Notes: generated by a model not told the origin, from the sequence alone. Positions 9,860-22,301 are shown, counted from the first letter of the stretch. The stretch is DNA of 27,093 nt from Chromera velia (GCA_018398765.1 JAHBMJ010001685.1:1-27093); one strand, 5' to 3'. Numbers and translations: made by a program.

Positions 9860-11082
9860 ACGTGGAGCGAGAGGATCGTTGATCGATCAGTCTGCACTGA
9901 GCTGTGGCCTGCCAGGCTGCCCGCAGCGGATGCATGACGGTTTCATTCACCCTGTAATTTTTAACTTTCCCATTCCCGCTGCGACCAACTGATCTGTCTC
10001 AGGGCGAGGTTGAACACTCTGATCGAATGCGGAAGAAACGATCGAGGTTCGGGGGCTTTTAAAGTGCTTTGTCGACGTCGACTGAGAGAGCATGCATGAA
10101 CTTTTGAGTTTGGTTTCGTTTTGTGTGACCTTTTGTTATTCTGCAAAACTGAAGCTGCGCACGTATGTTTGAACACTGATTGAGTGACGGACTCGGAACT
10201 GTATTGCATCGGCAGCTTCTTGTTGCAATTTTGTTTTGTTATTACCGAGAAATCGATCGTCTGATTTGCTTTCTTTCACTGTGAGTCTATCTCGATGGAG
10301 ATCGACCGCTGTAGTCTCCGTGCATAGATGCATGCTTCGCTTAGGGAGAAAGCTCCGAACGCGCGCATGTAGTAATCGATCGGTGGAAAGCGAGTAAAGA
10401 GCCCAGAATTCACAAAATACAGGAAAGCAAGCTGGAAACACACAAGGATCTCGAGGACCTCGCGACTGATGATCGATTCTTGCAGTCGCTCAATGGCCAG
10501 ACCGATAAGCTAGTTATCGGCTGGTAACTAGTTCGGTAAAAATCACACTTGAGGTTCTTCTGACATGCGGCGTTCTGACATTCAATTGAAGGCAGCTTTC
10601 TCCCGTCTCTGCAAGTAGTATCATATGCCGGTATATACAGAAAACATGCATTGCATCATTCAATTCAACTGTATAAAGGTATGCAAACGTGAGTTCAATC
10701 AAGTTTTCCTAGCTCAGACATTAATAGCTAACACTATTTAATACAGATATAGTTTAATTTACAGTTTGATTATTTATACTTGTAGGAATATATCCTAGGC
10801 TCTGCACTCTTTTTTTTAGTCTTTTTTTAAAAAAAGTTACTAATAAATTTCTTCATCGGTAAAAATTAGATACTAAGAAAAAGGGGGGAGTCAACGTACA
10901 ATTTAGTAACCGGGTACGTTACCAATTAAACATGTTTAGTGTGCTGTGGCCACTGCTGCCCCAAATTCTTATAATATTTATGAATTGCTAAGTAAATTGA
11001 TTAAAAAGAATTTCCATCTGCCGCGAGTCTTTTTTTACAGATCTTTATTAGGGGAGACTAGGGAGGAGAGCATGCGACTCTT
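9860..11082. other. Spacer between convergent genes
   Basis: The glutaredoxin-like gene and the large minus-strand gene converge on this 1.2-kb gap, which must contain both 3' UTRs. No exon is supported. It is GATC-rich around 9880-10380 and AT-rich from 10690 to 10900. Overlapping inverted repeats lie at 10502-10531. Confidence 0.45.
10502..10531. repeat. Two overlapping inverted repeats
   Basis: CCGATAA (10502-10508) pairs with TTATCGG (10514-10520) across a 5-nt loop. CTAGTTA (10510-10516) pairs with TAACTAG (10525-10531) across an 8-nt loop. The two hairpins share bases and cannot form together. They sit between two convergent genes. Any role in RNA 3'-end processing is a guess. Confidence 0.4.
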
Positions 11083-14000
11083 TCAAGCCTGCTTCCGCCT
11101 TATATTTTGGGGAACATACTCTGAGATGTCGGGACGACGAGGAGGTCCGAGACGGATCTCAAGAGAGGATGCCAGAGTCGCACACATCCTTTTTACGGAC
11201 TGGAGAAAGGCATGCAGGCATGTAAACAAAGTAGACAGGCAGAAAGAACAAATAAAGAAACAATAAAAAAACGAAGAAGGACTCAAGGAGGGAAAAAAGA
11301 AATAAAAGAGAGAAAGAACACCACAAAAAGAGCTAAAAGAAGACTCCGAAGAGAAAGAGAGCAAAAACGGGTGCTATTTTATCTCTGCATAAGTCTTTCA
11401 GCCAAGTAACAATGTAATTAACAAGTCCGACCACCTAACCATATGTAAACATCCATCCATCCATCCATCCATCCATCCATGAAGCAAGCTGTGTGTCTGA
11501 CTGATGTGCTTTGCGTATTTGTTAGCATGTCAGCGCTGCCTGTTATTCTTTGTTCCGAGGAAAAATGTGATTTTTGTTTCCCTCTCTGACTGACCTCCTT
11601 CGTTTTTCTCCTCTGCTCAAAGGCCCTTGGCAAGACCCCTTTCGAGTCCACTGAGCTCACTCCCATTGAACAGAGCATCAGCCGCCACGCCTGTTTCTCT
11701 GCAGGTCCACTTGCCCCCATGTTGTTGTCATTGCCGTTCCCTGCCTTCCCGGCCCCTGTGTGTCCAGGACGGAATTGAGGAAGGATACTGCCAACAATCG
11801 GGAGACCAAATCCAAATCTCTTTGAGTATGGGTTCTCTTCTTCGTCCTCTTCCTCTGACTCCCCACCCTCGTCACTGCTTTCAAATCCCCGAAAGCCAGG
11901 AGAAGGACGCCAGACATCAGCCTGAGGGCTGAAAGTAGGATGGCCTGAAGGACCCTCGTGAGGACGTGCGCGCGCGGGGTGCAAATTCGCGTTCTGATTT
12001 TGCAGCGCCAGGGAATTTGGACGGTCGGACTCTTCCCTCAACTCCCCCCGGAGGAAGGAAAAAGCCTCAGGGACAGAAACTGTATGATGTTCAATTTCAT
12101 CAACATCCCCCCTGTCAATCCACCCGAAGGTTCCCCTTTCCTTCTCGTTCTCCATGATCCCCTCTTCCCCTTCCCCGTGCTGTTCCGATCCTTCGCCTCT
12201 CTGTCCAACCAAAGGCCTGTCTCCCTCTTCACCTCCCGTTCCCTCAACATCAAAATTGCCAAGCGCAGAAGATGCTCTCTCTGCTGCCTCGGATCCTTCT
12301 GGCTCCGTAGGGGCCTCTTCGGCTGGCTTTGTATCTGAGGGGGGGGCGGGGAGGGCGCAGTGCAGACGGAGAGGGAGGGCACGCCTGAAGGGGGACCTCA
12401 TATCGTCTACACGCGCCCCGACAGGGAGGAGTGCGGGGCCTGTCTGAGTCTCCTGCGTGAAAGTGGGTGCCGCGCGTTTTTGTTTTCCTCTTCTGGCTTC
12501 TGCTGCTGAGAACGCTGCAAGGGACTTGACAAGAGGGACAGCGGGGTCGGCCTCTTCCGTCCTCAAGGAAGGAAACGGGCTGGGGGCGTCTGTCGGGTGT
12601 CTTTCAATTTTTCCTGCGTGCATATCCAAATGCCTTTCAACGACAGAACCACCCTCTGCTATTACCGGGAGGGGTCCAGACCTGTCGAACTGACCTGGGG
12701 CTCTTTGGGTGTGCTTCAATTCTCGCTGTTTGTCAAACCCCGAACAGGGGCCGGGGTCGGACCGTCGGCGGTCCGCTTCTTCTCCTTCTTGTTCGAGTAT
12801 TCCTTCAGCAGGTCTCCCGGGAGTGGAATTTCGCCTTATGGGAGCGTTCTTGACCGACGAGAATCCTGATTTTTCGAGAGGTGTGGCGTTTGGAGGAACG
12901 AATCCGAGATTGACTGCTGCCGCGCCCTTCTCGAGGGCCAGTTCTGTTTCGTCCTTCAGAGCGTCCTCGGGGGAGTCCCGGGGAGAGAGAGGGAGACGCA
13001 CACCCGCCATGTGCTTTTTCATGTCCATGGTGAAAGAGACCGCACGGGCGTACAGAGCAGCGGAGCCCTGAATTTGATTGTACTGTCGTGGGACTGCTGG
13101 CTCGGAATGGCGCTTGTAGGGCGCAATGGTATCCCCGAAGGCTGCTGTTGCCTCATCTGCCCCTGGTCCGTCTGACACGGCGTCAAATGAGTCTTGGGAG
13201 CTTGGAGGATTGAAATGGGCTCTTTGAGGTTCTTGGAAATCGGGATCGGGAGAGGGGGGGGGAACGGGCGGAGGGAACAGTTTCTTGAAAGTCTCGTAAG
13301 CCTCCTTTCTCTCTGCAGCGGTTCGTCGCATCTTTTCGCAGATTGTTCGACCTTTCAGGCGAAGAAAACGTTTTTGCCGTCTCGAACGCGCTCTGTTGTA
13401 TGCTGACGTGAAACGCAAATTGGGACCCGAAACTGTCTCCTCTTCTTTTTGGATTTGTCGAATTCTCCGTATGCATTTCAGCCGTTCGCATTGCGGCTTT
13501 CCTGCATTTGGGTGGAACCTCGGGGCCTGGGTTTCAGGGTGGCATGCGAGTGTGGTTCTTCTGAATGAGGCAAAACGACAGTAACCTGGGGAAGCAGCCT
13601 GACTCTCATTCGTGTGAGGGAGTGGGAACGTACGCCAGTGGGTGCCTGTGGCTGCATCCTGTGTCTTCTTTCCTTTCCACAACTGTGCAGAGGGAGCGAC
13701 TCCCTGTCTACGCTCTTCCTCCTCCTCTTCTTGCCTTGCTATTGTAGACGCATGCAGAGGCTGTCGAATGAGGTCGACAACCCCCTTTTTCACCGTTGTA
13801 CACAGAGCATCAACATCGACGCCCAGAGATGTCACTGCCGCCGTCTGAAAATCAAATTCCAGGTCTGATCTTCCATTCAGATCCAAATCCACATCTTCAT
13901 TCTCAGCCGCCCTACTGACCGCTAGCTGCCCTACCTCTCGTGTGACAATGTCATGGCGGGAACGCCGTGCCGCAACAACCGCCCGAATAACGGATCTGGG

Positions 14001-17000
14001 CCAGAGGGAGAGGAGGTCTTGGTCCTGCTGTGCGCTCTCAGCAGCGGCGAGGTGTCGTTCTCTTCGTCGCGGCATATTTGTCGGTCGGGGCCCTGCCGGC
14101 ACTTGGCTCTTCAGAACCATCCCTGGCGTGCCTTCTCCTGCAACGTTTCGTCTCTTTTTTGGATCGCTGACCCGTTTGATGGGAATGGTCTGCAGGCATG
14201 CTCGAAAGGGGGGGGGGGGGTTTAAAAGGAACAGAATTTCAACAATTTGGAGAAGAACAACTTTGAAAGGAAGAAAGAACGAAAGCAAGGCGTCAAGGAA
14301 GGAAAAAGACGAGGAAAGAAGGACACAAGCAAGGAAGGAAAGAAGGACAGAAGCAAGGAAGGAAGGAAGAATGCAAGGAAGACAGAAGAGGTGATGAAAC
14401 CAGATAGGAGGGCAGCCACTGTAGGAAGGGGCTCCAGGTGAGAAATGACGCATGCCAGTGATTCTCAAGTCTCCAAGCGACTTACCCTATATGCCAGTTT
14501 GGAGTCAGCAACCCGCTGCGGATTTTGAAGGTGGTCTCGAAGCTGGTGTTTCGCTATGGTTTTTGTGTTGCTCTGAGCGCGATCAGGCTTCTTGTCGGCT
14601 CTTTTCTCTCGCTCCCCTGCGGACCCTCTCGCTGCCCCCCACAGCTCTAACGGTTTCCCTGCACTCGCATCTTCTTCTCTCCTCCTCCTTGTACTGTCAA
14701 ATAAATGCAAAGTGATTCTGTCGGTTGACGAAAAAGCCGATAGGGGGGAATCCAAAGACGAATGTCGTCTTCCCCTTCCCTTCCGTCTCCGTCTTTTCAA
14801 AAGAAGAGAGAAAGTGGCTACTGGAGGTTCTGAGGGTCGCCTCTTTCCCTCCCTCTCTGTCTCCTCCGAAGCCGCAGTGGAGGTTCTGTCGGGGCTGCCG
14901 CATCTGCTGCTAACGGACTGAGCAGTTCCTTCTGGCACTCTCAGTGAACTGACGGCCTTATTGTCTGAATCGTGGTATCTGACCTGAAGTTCGACTTCTG
15001 TCTCTTCTAAAATTCGGTTTTCAAGAATCGTACGTGTGTCTGTAGGGAGCAAGGAGAGAAGCCTGGATGCTGAGAGCTCGACTGAAATACGGGAATCGAG
15101 CAAATCCCGAAAAGCCGATGTAACATTCCACTGTGACCCTTTTACAGTCAGATGGGCCGAGACGAGGGCAGCTGCGAATGGTCCCCTCGTGAAGACCAAT
15201 TGGTGTTTATGAAACTCCGTGACTTCCAAATCGAGCCTTCCTTCTTGGCATAGTTTTACTAAAGCACCCCCCGCCGTGAGCCCTGCCATATCAACCCCAT
15301 TCTCTAACGTCTCCGCACTCCGATTTCTCGGCAGCAGCCAAGGGGAGTTGAGCATCGACAGAGTGTCCGAAAAGCCATGCAGCTCCTCCGAGAGACGCTT
15401 TTTTGACCCAGCTTCGAGATTGGCCGGGGATGAACGGCTCCTGGTGACCCCCTGTTGGTCCTGCTGTCTCCGTCGATCTGACGGTAGAGGGAGGGGGAGG
15501 CCTCCAGAAAGAGAGAGAACTGTCGGAATGGGGACAGGGGAGCTGGTGCAAGACCCGGGAGCCCCAAAGGAAAAAAGGGCAGGGAGGGGGGCGGTCCTGC
15601 ACCTGCCGGTGCTGGTGAGCGGAGGAAGAGGGGGTGTCTGGAAGTACTTCAGGCTGACTCTAAAATTTCTGCTTGGAAGAAGGGGACGCCTCCCTCCTCC
15701 TCCTCCTGCATTGAAGGAGACAGAGAGACAGACAGACAAGAAATGAATATATAAATGAAGCAAGAAAGAAAGAAGTGCTTGTTGCATAGCAAAGAGTGGA
15801 TAGAAGAAGGTTAAAAAAAAAGCAAACGGCAGGTGGGCAGGCGGAAGGCCGAACGAATGGAGAGCCTATAAGAAGGAGGGACGGGAGGCTGGAAAACGGG
15901 AAAGACAGAGGAGGAAAACGAGAAAGAGACAGAAAAGGATATGGAAAGGGGGAGACAGATGGGGGCTGGTACGGAACAAAGACGGGCAACTGAGCAAACA
16001 GCAATTGACGAATTTTGTGTGAATTCCACCACAGCTCAGTTGCTTCCTTCTTCTGGCGTTTTTAGGGGGGGCTGACCTTTTTCATCTGTCTCCTGCAGAA
16101 AGAAGAGCCGTATGAGAGCACAGGAGAGCTGAATATGGCGTCTCTCAGATTTAAAACTTTTAATCAAATTTCCCAGAGACGCCAACCGATCGACTCCATT
16201 GACTTCAAAAGAAATCAGACGGTGTCCCCCACACTGAAGCCGTTCCCGTTCTCTCTCGCACTTCACCCCCCCCCTTTCCTTCTTGTTCTCTTGTTTACTC
16301 ATCGGAAGCAAGGGGGCGGGGGTGGACCTCTTGGGGGGGATCTCACCCAGGGAACCGCCTCCCCGATCGCCTTCGCTTTGTTCTCTCTTCTCCCTGTTGT
16401 GTTTCTCTTCACTTAGACCTGACAAGCGCTCTTTTCCCTTTCCCTTGGAATGTCCAGACTCCTTCCTCTGAGAGGACCCAGACCCATGCTCGCACACAGG
16501 CTCTGGGTGTTCGCCGGCACCGGTGTGCGAAGACCTCAAGACAGCGATTTGCAGCTCAGACGGGGGAATCCGTCTCCGAATCTCAAACGGCTGGCCACAG
16601 TGCCGGGAAGAACGCCGCCTGTTCAGTCAGAGGAGAGGAGAAAAGAACATTTCAAGGGTAGGGGCTGAAGCACAGCAGAAGCGTCACAGAGAAGGGAAGG
16701 GACTCACCAGAGAGAGGCAACCAAGAGGGGATGTAGCAAGTGAGTGATTACATACGAGAAGAAACGAAGGAAGGAAGGAAGGAAGGAAGGAAGGGAGGGA
16801 GGGAGGGAGGAAGGAAGGAAGGAAGGAAGGGAGGAAGGAAGGCAGGCAGGCAGGCAGGAAGATAGGAAGGAAGGAAGGGAGGAAGGACGGAAGAGAGGAA
16901 GGCAGGCAGGCAGGCAGGAAGAAAGGAGGGGAGAACTGCTGATTCATCGATCGATCTAGCGACGGAAGCTCGTGGAGGGCACCGATGCATTGCTCTCTAC

Positions 17001-19890
17001 TCTTTTGTTCGACAATTTCGCATCTCCCACACACTCATATGCAGACCAAAAGGATAAAAGAACCCACCCAAAAGGAAGAGGATAAAGTGAGAAGAAGCCT
17101 CTATAACCTTCACGACTTATCGAGCGGAGTCTTTCTGTGGCAACCCCACCAAACCACACATATGGTCTGCTAGCTGTGAGAAGAAGAAATAATGTGTGGG
17201 GTCATGTCGTTGCATTACCTCAAGATTGTGGTGCATTTGACATCGTGTCATTGGCTTATGCAACTAACCGTTTCGAGATGTTGTGAAGAATGGGAATGCT
17301 GGTCCCAAACACCACTCCTTTTCCGTTTCCCTTCTTTCCCCTGTGCCTGCCCCTTCTCCCCTGGCCGCCGACTTCAATCTGACTCCCCTTTACTCCTCTC
17401 GAGTCCCTCCCTTTCCCTTTGCAGCCTTCCACTCCATCCAGGTCCTCAAGGTTCCTCATGTTGTAATGTGGTTGCGTTTCTGTTTCGGTGGGGTCCGGTT
17501 GGCTCTCCCCCTCAGCCCACTCGGTTCCAGATGCGGAACCTGCAGGTGGATGATTGTCAGTGTTCCTTGAATGCTTGTGTCAGCCGCGGAGAAAGGTACA
17601 GACAAAGAGAGAATTCAAGTGACTCTCTTTTGTTCAAAAACTTCTGGGGTCGTGCATGTTCTGATCTGCGTCTACAGACAGACAGGAAAAAGGGTGTAGA
17701 CAAACACCAGGCATACTTTTTGTTTTCAGTAAAAATGTGCAATTAAGTTCGTCCTTTTGCTGGATGCCGAATTGGAGCTTTCTAAAGACCTCTTTCTTGT
17801 GTATCATCTTTTGACTTCTGAAAAGTGTATTCAGGAAGGGTGACTGGCTGCAGAACAACCAACCACGATTGAACTCACAGCACGGTCCCCAATAACTCGC
17901 ACAGGGGCAGTGGAAGAAGGGACTTCGGTGACCAGTTCGTCATCCTTCCATTTTCCTTTTTTGTAATTTTCTCATCTTGGCCCTGTTTGTGTCCTCTTTA
18001 CCTTCCATCCATTCTACGTCCTGAGTCTCTTCGTCCTCTGCTTCGGTCCATGAGCAAATGACCAACTCCGCACAAAAGTGCGTATGTATGCATGAGAAAA
18101 AAACACGACTGATGGAGCTGAATGGAATGCGCAAAGAAAGTGCTAGGAGGCTTATACTTACCAAGAGAACCGTCCGGAGCGCCTCTTTTGCTTCTCTGTA
18201 CTTGTAAGCGTAAAGTTTCTCTCTGTTGTACTTCCTTTTCTTGTTCTGCCCTTTTCAATTGCACCTCCACGGCATCGAGATCCTCTCTGACACGTCGCAG
18301 CCTGGAGGTAAAAGGCTGTTGCTCAAACAGACGCGCAAGCCGGGATTCCCTCAGGGTGGAGGGGGGGATTGCGACTGGAGGAAGGAAGGGCCGGCCTGAA
18401 GCGGCAGAGCGCAAGATCGGCTGCTGATCTGAGACAAGTAGACGGAGCATCACGGGCAGTCTAGGGGCAGTCTTGGCAAAGGAACGGGCTTCAGAGGAAG
18501 GAGGAGGGGATGGGTGAGTGCCTTGAGGATCCTCATCGCAGCTACGTCTCGATGATGCAGAAGAACTGTATGCATCTGTATCTCTTTGTCTTTCGTGTCC
18601 CTCCCCTCGGTTGTCCTGCCTTCTCCCTCTGCCTTCGACGGGCCCCTCGTTCAATGAGTCACTTCCTCCGTCTCTTTCTGCACATTCTGTCCCTCCCTCT
18701 TCGCCTGCGGATTCTTCCGACTGTTCGCACGGAGCCTCCAAGGCGGCAGGGGGGCAGCCATGTTGCGGTTGTGTGGAGTGAATGCTCATTCGTTTCCCCC
18801 GAGCCCCCCCCGGAGAGAGGTCGGGATAGATATTGTGGGTTTTCCTTCGTGTATCCACAGACCGCTGGTGGCTGGAAGCGCCGCCCCCGACTGAGAAACG
18901 CCGAAGTGCCGCAGAGGTAGCGTTGGAGACCCCAGGCGCAGGCGCACACACAAGCTTAAGTCCGGCTGCAGACAAAGGTTTCAAAAAAGCCAGAAACGAA
19001 TATGGAGACTTTAAAATTGCAGAAACGGAGGGCCCCTTTGAACAAGAGCCTCCGGGAAAAATTGATTTTGTGGAGGAACAAAAGAAACTGAGAAGTGGGT
19101 TGAAGCAGAAGGGGAAAGTGCTAAAAAACGAGCACCCAAAAGGAGAAACCAAAGGAAAACTAGAAAGAGAAAAGCGAAAAGATACATTGTATATGTATAT
19201 ATAGGTATGTAGATACACACATATACCCACACGCAGACAAGGGAGCTTGGGTATCGCTCATACACCGCAAAAGAAGGGTGCACTGACGGGAGTGAAAGGC
19301 AGCTCCTCTCGAGAAGCAAACCTGCGCAAGTCAATAAGCAAATGAATTTGTTTCAAGGAACCCTTCTGGAAGCCCACAGGTAGACAGACGGCTGTGACGC
19401 CGGACAAGGAGCCAGAGAGAATCGTAGCCGGGAACTCAAGCATGCATTCAGAAGGGCTGATGCGATGTGCAGGGGGGGGCAAAGCTGTTGGCATATAGAC
19501 GGATGGGCTATGAGAAGAGCATATCCGAAGAAACGGTGCACACGGTCGACAGAGGGACGAGGGGGGGGGGGAAGCACCGATGCATACATGTTTATAGACG
19601 TCCATCAACTGCATGCACCTCTAGAGTCACGAAGTCCAGACACCATGTATGCATGTTGTCGTGCAAACCTTTGGCGCTAGAGTCGAGGACGGTCGGAAGG
19701 CTCTCGCAATGCCTGCAGTGAGACGCTCGCTCTCTTCCTGGAAGCACTGCTCTTGTTGTTGGTTGGTTACTGAGGAGGAGACTAACTGAGGGCTGAACTG
19801 AAGGGCTGCCATTCGGGGGGAAGCGTTGAAGCCTGTGGCAGTAGGGCGAGGTGTGGCTGCCGCCAGAAGTGATGTGCGACGGCTTTCCAT
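11083..19890 (-). CDS. Large low-complexity protein of unknown function (8 exons, 1889 aa)
   Basis: Minus-strand exons are 19890-19669, 19434-19266, 18965-18162, 17539-17269, 16618-16347, 15705-14486, 14189-11595 and 11199-11083 (stop TGA). All seven introns are GT-AG and every junction keeps phase; total coding length is 5670 nt. The last exon uses a clean CTTTCTCCAG acceptor. Best-supported donors are GTAAGTAT after exon 3 and GTAAGT after exon 6. The weakest calls are the exon 1/2 junction (acceptor CTTGAG) and the start ATG at 19890. The protein is mostly disordered: Ser/Pro/Arg/Glu-rich, with a likely coiled coil at about residues 350-390 (REDLDAVEVQLKRAEQEKE) and an acidic run SDEGGESEEEDEEE in exon 7. 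Two ordered islands with alternating hydrophobics lie near residues 75-115 (SGSLSGVTAVCLPVGFQKGS) and 725-800 (EGRLDLEVTEFHKHQLVF). They faintly recall beta-rich lipid-binding folds such as DUF2993 or bridge-like lipid transfer proteins, which I cannot confirm. There is no signal peptide or membrane span. Confidence 0.6.
11451..11480. repeat. (ATCC)n microsatellite
   Basis: About seven tandem ATCC units lie within the last intron (11200-11594) of the large minus-strand gene. Translating through them gives the MDGWMDGW run, which is one sign that this stretch is intronic. Confidence 0.8.
16765..16929. repeat. (GGAA)n / (GGCA)n interrupted tetranucleotide array
   Basis: A roughly 165-bp run of GGAA units is interrupted by GGGA blocks and two GGCAGGCAGGCAGGCA blocks. 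It lies in the intron 17268-16619 of the large minus-strand gene, so on the transcribed strand it reads as CCTTC pyrimidine sequence. The two GGCA blocks at about 16841 and 16901 suggest an internal duplication of about 60 bp. Confidence 0.85.
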
Positions 19891-21393
19891 TGTATCGACT
19901 TGTAGTTGAGTGCAGACTTTGACACTGATCGAGGCAATCTTTGCTATGTTGTCTGCATGGAGGAAAGCTCAGTCTGGACACGCATGCAATTCTGCGTAGT
20001 TCATCGTGTTGTGAGATTTGATCGAGTCAGCTGCCAGCTAGGGCAGTTGGGGCAACGAATACCTCCAGCTTACATGCATTCCCGGTGAGACCCTGTGCAC
20101 GGCAATGTGTGTACAAGTCTATTATTATTACAAAAGCGTCGATTGTGTCAACAACACATGCTCGTGCACGAAAATTGTATTAATACAAGTGCGTTCGCGC
20201 GCATTCGCGCGCGAAGCAATTCAGTAAGGAAAAGGTATAATGTGTGCCTCCCAAAGGACTCAAACCGCAACCATGAATTTATCCGGCCGTGTGACCTTGA
20301 AAATGTGCCCTAAACATCCGACTCGATCCGATAATCGATCCGAGGAACTCACTATATTCGATGCATGGCCCGTTAGGTTTGATTATTTTGTAACTTGAAT
20401 TTGTGTCAGCTAGAACCAGCTAGAACGAGTGTCAAACTAACTCTGATATGGCGTCTTACTTTTTGACTAGTTTTAGCTAGCTTTTTGGCTTGCACGATTT
20501 AACATAGAGGTAGATAGTTAGGTAAAACGTATCGGTTGGATAGGCTATATACATTTATGGAAGCTTTGTGTTATTTGATTTACGTTCTAAGGTTTGTGAA
20601 CTTTCATTCTTCCAGTCTCTTGACGTTACTTGACGTAGTTGAGACACTCGATCGGAGTTGTCAGATATCATCTCACTAGCTTCAGAACAAACAACGTGCA
20701 CGGCGCTCCAAAAAGACAACCGTAGAGTAAACAGAAGTGCAAGAAGAAACACAGCACTCGGAGTTTCAAAATTCTGGGACTAGAGTGGGAGCCTATTCTC
20801 CTAGTGAGTAAATATGATTTGGGTATAGGAGCCTCAAAATTCGTTGTTGGTTGAGGTTTTTGTTATGTATGCCGCGTCCCCGTGTATGAAGGGCAGATCT
20901 AGCCTAGTCTCAAAATTTTGCTGCATAGTCGAAATGAAGTTTACGACAATTCAATATGGACTTACGGTCACAAGTTCTGTTACATAAACACTCGCATCAC
21001 TAACTTAGACTCAAGTCAACTTCCAACAAAAGATTTAGAGGCAAAAACTTAACAACCCTGGTATTTCTCTCTTGATCTTCCTAACGGTGAATACATATCA
21101 CTGATGGAATGGCAACCACAAAATCGGAACAGCTGGAACCTATTAATTTTTGAGGGTTCGTAGATGTATAGCACATCCCAGCATACCGGCCGTTAGTTCG
21201 CATGGTATTAGGTATCGTGCCTAAGCCAGTTTCTTCCTAATCTACCCTAATCTATCCACCCTTAGTTTCTAACTCTACCTGCCTCTCTATTGTATATCAC
21301 TTCGCCTAAAGTACAGTCAGTGAGCGTGACTGAGCTGTTTTCAATTGTATGCGTGCGTCAATAATGATTGAGGGTTTTGTTATGTGTACGTAT
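19891..21393. other. AT-rich spacer upstream of the large minus-strand gene
   Basis: I find no supported exon. The first few hundred bases should hold the promoter of the minus-strand gene. They contain adjacent palindromes at 20175-20215. From 20340 to 21390 the sequence is AT-rich with stop codons in all frames. A short motif TTGAGG.TTTTGTTATGT occurs twice, at 20851 and at 21368; the second copy ends against the first 525-bp element. Confidence 0.4.
20175..20215. repeat. Adjacent palindromes: AT-rich then CG-rich hairpin
   Basis: TTGTATTAATACAA at 20175-20188 is a perfect 14-bp palindrome. Five bases later TTCGCGCGC (20194-20202) pairs with GCGCGCGAA (20207-20215) over a 4-nt loop. The pair lies about 285 bp upstream of the start of the large minus-strand gene. 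The alternating CG run could adopt Z-form. A regulatory role is possible but unproven. Confidence 0.5.
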
Positions 21394-21918
21394 CCCCCGG
21401 GCATTGATTTGTACCGACTTTTTGTAGGTGGTCCCGGTATACATGTTCAAGCATAGTGCTGTCTACGTACATGGCGAGACAGAGAAGACAGTGTATGCAT
21501 GAATACATACGGAAAGAACAGTCCTCAGATTGTTTCTTAGACATCACAGAGAAAAGATTTTGAGCAAATCACTCAATGAAAGCTGTGTTATTCTGTAGTC
21601 TCCATATTTTTTCGAACGAATCCCGATAGTTAGATCAGAGAAACGTGGCCTTTTCGGGCACTTTCTTTTATGTGTTGCTTTATCTGGGAGCAGGGGGGAA
21701 CAGAACAACGGTTTGCTTTTGGCCCTTTGTTTTGTCTTTTTTTCTATAAGAAAGAGGCCTTTCGGAGTGCGTGTGGGAAGTAGAGACTCCCGTCAGAAGT
21801 GTAGAAAGGAAAAACATAGGTAGGTTGACGTTGTTAGCAATTCTAGGAATTCAAATAGATATATTCATTGCTGTAGGAACCAGTAAATAAAAAGTCGGTA
21901 CAAATCAATGCCCAGGGG
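21394..21918 (+). mobile_element. 525-bp TIR element, copy 1 (MITE-like)
   Basis: The left end is CCCCC followed by GGGCATTGATTTGTACC. The right end is its reverse complement, giving terminal inverted repeats of about 30 bp with a single mismatch (CCCCC against CCCCT). Both ends are bordered by AT, so a 2-bp AT target duplication or two extra TIR bases are both possible. There is no transposase frame; internal open frames are short. A second full-length copy lies at 22996-23520. The superfamily is not assigned. Confidence 0.85.
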
Positions 21919-21963
21919 ATGGGCACCTTTGCATCTTCATCCCTGTTTTTTTTTTAAATGCAG

Positions 21964-22253
21964 GTGTTTGACGCCAATTGGAGACCTCCAGTGGGCAGAG
22001 GATTTTTGCCCACGCCTGTGCTGGGAGTGACTCCAAAAGTCAGTTCTTTCGAATTTCAGGTCCATTTTTGGCCTTAGTTTTCCCTCTATCCCTCTGTGTG
22101 GGCCGTATGGGTGCACGTATATCCTCGAATGGGTAGTTGCGATAGGGCAGAAGCATACCTGTGTATGTGTGTGTGTGTGTATGTGTGTGTGTGTGTGTGT
22201 GTATGTGTGTGTATGTATGTGTGTATGTATATGTATCTATGTGTGTGTGTGTA

Positions 22254-22301
<48 letters not shown>

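Noticed and set aside
11958-13071. Plus-strand frames of 97-126 codons
   Set aside because: They lie opposite exon 7 of the large minus-strand gene, whose frame stays open for 865 codons with in-phase splice sites.
16036-16150. A 16-nt micro-exon (GAGACAGATGAAAAAG) before exon 6 of the large gene
   Set aside because: It has AG and GT borders, but including it breaks phase with the best donor at 16346; direct joining of 16347 to 15705 keeps the frame.
16744-17034. Frames encoding GRKEGRKEG or PSFLPSFL repeats
   Set aside because: They are translations of the GGAA/GGCA array in an intron of the large gene.
20240-20300. A possible minus-strand tRNA (GGTTTGAGTCC box-B-like sequence)
   Set aside because: The 5' and 3' sides do not form a 7-bp acceptor stem and no anticodon arm fits. 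No tRNA or rRNA was found elsewhere either.
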